Shown here piece after piece: positions 5,906 through 7,494 of a stretch of 7,494 nucleotides of DNA; within the stretch, counting starts at the first letter, position 1; the number at the start of each line of letters is the position of its first letter. The notes below the pieces were generated by a model. That model saw nothing but the letters and a program-made list of their open reading frames with translations. It did no database searches and had not been told where the DNA came from. The stretch comes from Alphaproteobacteria bacterium. Lineage in GTDB: Bacteria > Pseudomonadota > Alphaproteobacteria > Rhodobacterales > Rhodobacteraceae. The stretch lies in assembly GCA_030425945.1 (NCBI GenBank), contig JAUHZL010000135.1, positions 1-7,494 on the forward strand. The letters are read 5' to 3'. A program made the position numbers and the translations under genes.

Positions 5906-7393
5906 ATGACAGATTATGACCTCTTCATCATCGGCGGCGGCATCAACGGCACGGGCATCGCGCGTGACGCGGCCGGACGCGGCCTGCGGGTCGGGCTGGC
6001 CGAGATGGGCGACCTCGCCGGGGCGACCTCGTCGGCCTCGACCAAGCTGTTCCACGGCGGCCTGCGCTACCTCGAATTCTACAAGTTCCGGCTGGTGCGC
6101 GAGGCGCTGGAGGAACGCGAGGTGCTGCTGGAAGCGATGCCGCATATCAGCTGGCCGATGCGCTTCGTGCTGCCGCATCACGCGAAGCTGCGGCCCTGGT
6201 GGCTGATCCGTCTGGGCCTGTTCCTCTATGACAATCTCGGGGGACGGAAGATCCTGCCCGCGACCCGGACCTATCGCCTCGCCGGGCGCCCCGAGGGCGC
6301 ACCGCTGAAGCCCGAGTTCCGGCAGGCCTTCGAGTACTCCGATTGCTGGGTCGAGGACTCGCGCCTGGTCGTGCTGAACGCCCGCGACGCGGCGCTGCGC
6401 GGGGCCACCGTCAGCACCCGGACACGCGTCGTGAGCGGCCAGCGCGAAGAGGACCACTGGCGCCTGACGCTCGACGCGGACGGGGTGCGCCGCGAGGTGA
6501 CCGCGCGCGCCGTCGTGAATGCCGGCGGGCCGTGGGTCGAAGACGTGCTGAAGGGCGTGCTGAAGCGCAATTCGGCCGAGAAGGTGCGCCTCGTCCGGGG
6601 CAGCCACATCGTCGTCCCGAAGCTCTACGACCACGACAAGTGCTACTTCTTCCAGGGCGGCGACGGGCGGATCATCTTCGCGATCCCCTACGAGACCGAC
6701 TTCACCCTGATGGGCACCACCGACAAGGTGCACGAGGACCTCGGCACGCGCCCGGTCTGCACCGACGAGGAGCGCGACTACCTGTGCCGCTTCGCCTCGG
6801 AGTATTTCGCGACGCCCGTCACGCCCGAGCAGGTGGTCTGGACCTATTCCGGGGTGCGGCCGCTCTATGACGACGGCGTGTCGGACGCGACGCAGGCGAC
6901 CCGGGACTATGTCCTGACGCTGGATACCGGCGGGGCACCGATGCTCAGCGTGTTCGGCGGCAAGATCACCACCTATCGCAGGCTCGCCGAGGCGGCGCTG
7001 GCCAAGCTGACCCCCGTGCTGCCGATGGGGTCGGCGTGGACCGCGCGCGTGCCGCTGCCGGGCGGCGACTTCCCGGTCGGCGACGTGGCGCGCCTGATCT
7101 CGGACCTGCGCCGCGACCATCCGTTCCTGACCGAACGCTGGGCCCGCCGGCTGATCCGGGCCTACGGCACCGAGGCGCAGAGGATGCTCCGCGGGGCGCA
7201 GAGCGCCGCCGACCTTGGCCGCGACTTCGGCGCGACCCTGACCGAGACGGAGGTGCGCTGGCTGGTGACCCACGAGTTCGCCCGATCGGCGGCGGACATC
7301 GTCTGGCGGCGCTCGAAACTGGGCCTGCGGATGACGCCCGAGCAGATCGCCGCGCTCGACGACTGGGTGCAGGAGACGGCCCTCGCGGCCTGA
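5906..7393 (+). CDS. glpD: FAD-dependent glycerol-3-phosphate dehydrogenase (aerobic type)
   Basis: A 495-residue peripheral membrane flavoenzyme that oxidises sn-glycerol-3-phosphate to dihydroxyacetone phosphate and passes electrons to the quinone pool. The FAD-binding loop IIGGGINGTGIARDAAGRG is at about 8-26 (GxGxxG at G10, G12, G15). SSASTKLFHGGLRYLE (42-57) matches the conserved active-site segment of GlpD proteins, and GGKITTYRRLA (351-361) is the second family signature. PMRFVLP and YSGVRPLYDD are further conserved stretches, and the C-terminal helical domain occupies about 390-490. Length is close to that of E. coli GlpD (about 500). The start ATG directly begins the FAD fold (MTDYDLFIIGGG); its ribosome binding site is weak (a GGGCGGG run at 5898-5904). 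It is divergent from glpR and is followed by glpK, forming a glycerol utilisation unit. No frameshift or missing key residue is seen. Confidence 0.97.
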   Translation: MTDYDLFIIGGGINGTGIARDAAGRGLRVGLAEMGDLAGATSSASTKLFHGGLRYLEFYKFRLVREALEEREVLLEAMPHISWPMRFVLPHHAKLRPWWLIRLGLFLYDNLGGRKILPATRTYRLAGRPEGAPLKPEFRQAFEYSDCWVEDSRLVVLNARDAALRGATVSTRTRVVSGQREEDHWRLTLDADGVRREVTARAVVNAGGPWVEDVLKGVLKRNSAEKVRLVRGSHIVVPKLYDHDKCYFFQGGDGRIIFAIPYETDFTLMGTTDKVHEDLGTRPVCTDEERDYLCRFASEYFATPVTPEQVVWTYSGVRPLYDDGVSDATQATRDYVLTLDTGGAPMLSVFGGKITTYRRLAEAALAKLTPVLPMGSAWTARVPLPGGDFPVGDVARLISDLRRDHPFLTERWARRLIRAYGTEAQRMLRGAQSAADLGRDFGATLTETEVRWLVTHEFARSAADIVWRRSKLGLRMTPEQIAALDDWVQETALAA

Positions 7394-7403
7394 GTTGAAG
7401 ACC

Positions 7404-7428
7404 CGGGCAGTTTCGGCAAACCTGCCCG
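7404..7428 (+). other. Intercistronic hairpin between glpD and glpK
   Basis: CGGGCA (7404-7409) pairs with TGCCCG (7423-7428), and GTTT (7410-7413) pairs with AAAC (7418-7421), around a CGGC loop. This gives a 10-bp stem with one bulged C at 7422. The hairpin is followed by an A-rich run rather than T residues, so it does not look like an intrinsic terminator on either strand. It may stabilise or mark processing of the glpD message within a glpDK transcript; that role is inference. Confidence 0.5.
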
Positions 7429-7456
7429 CACCAAGAAAAAGCAGGGAGGAGCGGCC

Positions 7457-7494
7457 ATGACCCACGTGCTGGCCATCGATCAGGGCACCACGTC
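7457..7494 (+). CDS. glpK: Glycerol kinase, N-terminal 12 codons, 3' end outside window
   Basis: The visible start encodes MTHVLAIDQGTT. LAIDQGTT is the opening beta-strand and phosphate-binding loop of FGGY-family glycerol kinases. A very strong ribosome binding site, GGAGG (7445-7449), stands 7 nt before the ATG. It lies 63 bp after glpD on the same strand and is probably co-transcribed with it. The enzyme phosphorylates glycerol to glycerol-3-phosphate, the substrate of GlpD and presumed inducer of GlpR. Another FGGY sugar kinase is formally possible from so few residues, but the glp context makes glycerol kinase by far the best reading. Confidence 0.9.
   Translation, partial: MTHVLAIDQGTT

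Noticed and set aside
5873..7465. Minus-strand open frame (about 530 codons) covering glpD and the glpK start
   Set aside because: No domain, biased composition, and both GlpD and GlpK signatures are unmistakable on the plus strand.

Overview
This window is an ordinary, gene-dense stretch of chromosome from a high-GC alphaproteobacterium. The third codon positions are overwhelmingly G or C. The malonyl-CoA synthetase, the Fe-S Rrf2 regulator and the glpR/glpD/glpK arrangement together suggest Rhodobacteraceae or a close relative; this placement is inferred from protein character and gene content, not from a search. I see no mobile element, CRISPR array, tRNA, rRNA or phage gene, and no gene with the look of an undescribed system. 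The most useful observations are regulatory.

Layout, left to right. (1) The C-terminal part of an ammonium transporter (+) runs in from the left edge and ends at a textbook intrinsic terminator (610-638). (2) A small NADPH-dependent FMN reductase-type flavoprotein (-) is convergent with it. (3) Divergent from the flavoprotein, across about 107 bp, is a 552-residue ThDP-dependent enzyme of the acetolactate synthase-like family (+). (4) Convergent with that enzyme, only 10 bp away, is an Rrf2-family regulator with three cluster-ligand-type cysteines (-), of NsrR or RirA type. (5) A 161-bp divergent intergenic region holds a near-perfect FNR/CRP-type box (3493-3506) and leads to matB, malonyl-CoA synthetase (+). 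(6) matB and the DeoR-family repressor glpR (-) overlap tail to tail by 28 nt. (7) glpR is divergent from glpD (+, FAD-dependent glycerol-3-phosphate dehydrogenase) across 75 bp. That gap contains a perfect TGTTCG-N3-CGAACA palindrome, which is the likely GlpR operator. (8) glpD is followed after 63 bp by the first 12 codons of glpK, glycerol kinase, which runs off the right edge.

How the genes work together. glpR-glpD-glpK is a coherent glycerol catabolism block. GlpK makes glycerol-3-phosphate, GlpD oxidises it to dihydroxyacetone phosphate and feeds electrons to quinone, and GlpR represses until glycerol-3-phosphate is present. MatB activates malonate (and possibly methylmalonate) to the CoA thioester, but no decarboxylase or malonate transporter gene is visible beside it. 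The ThDP enzyme and the flavoprotein share a divergent promoter region but no obvious pathway. The Rrf2 gene is placed so that an FNR-type protein could activate it under low oxygen or NO, giving a possible stacked Fe-S/redox regulatory circuit.
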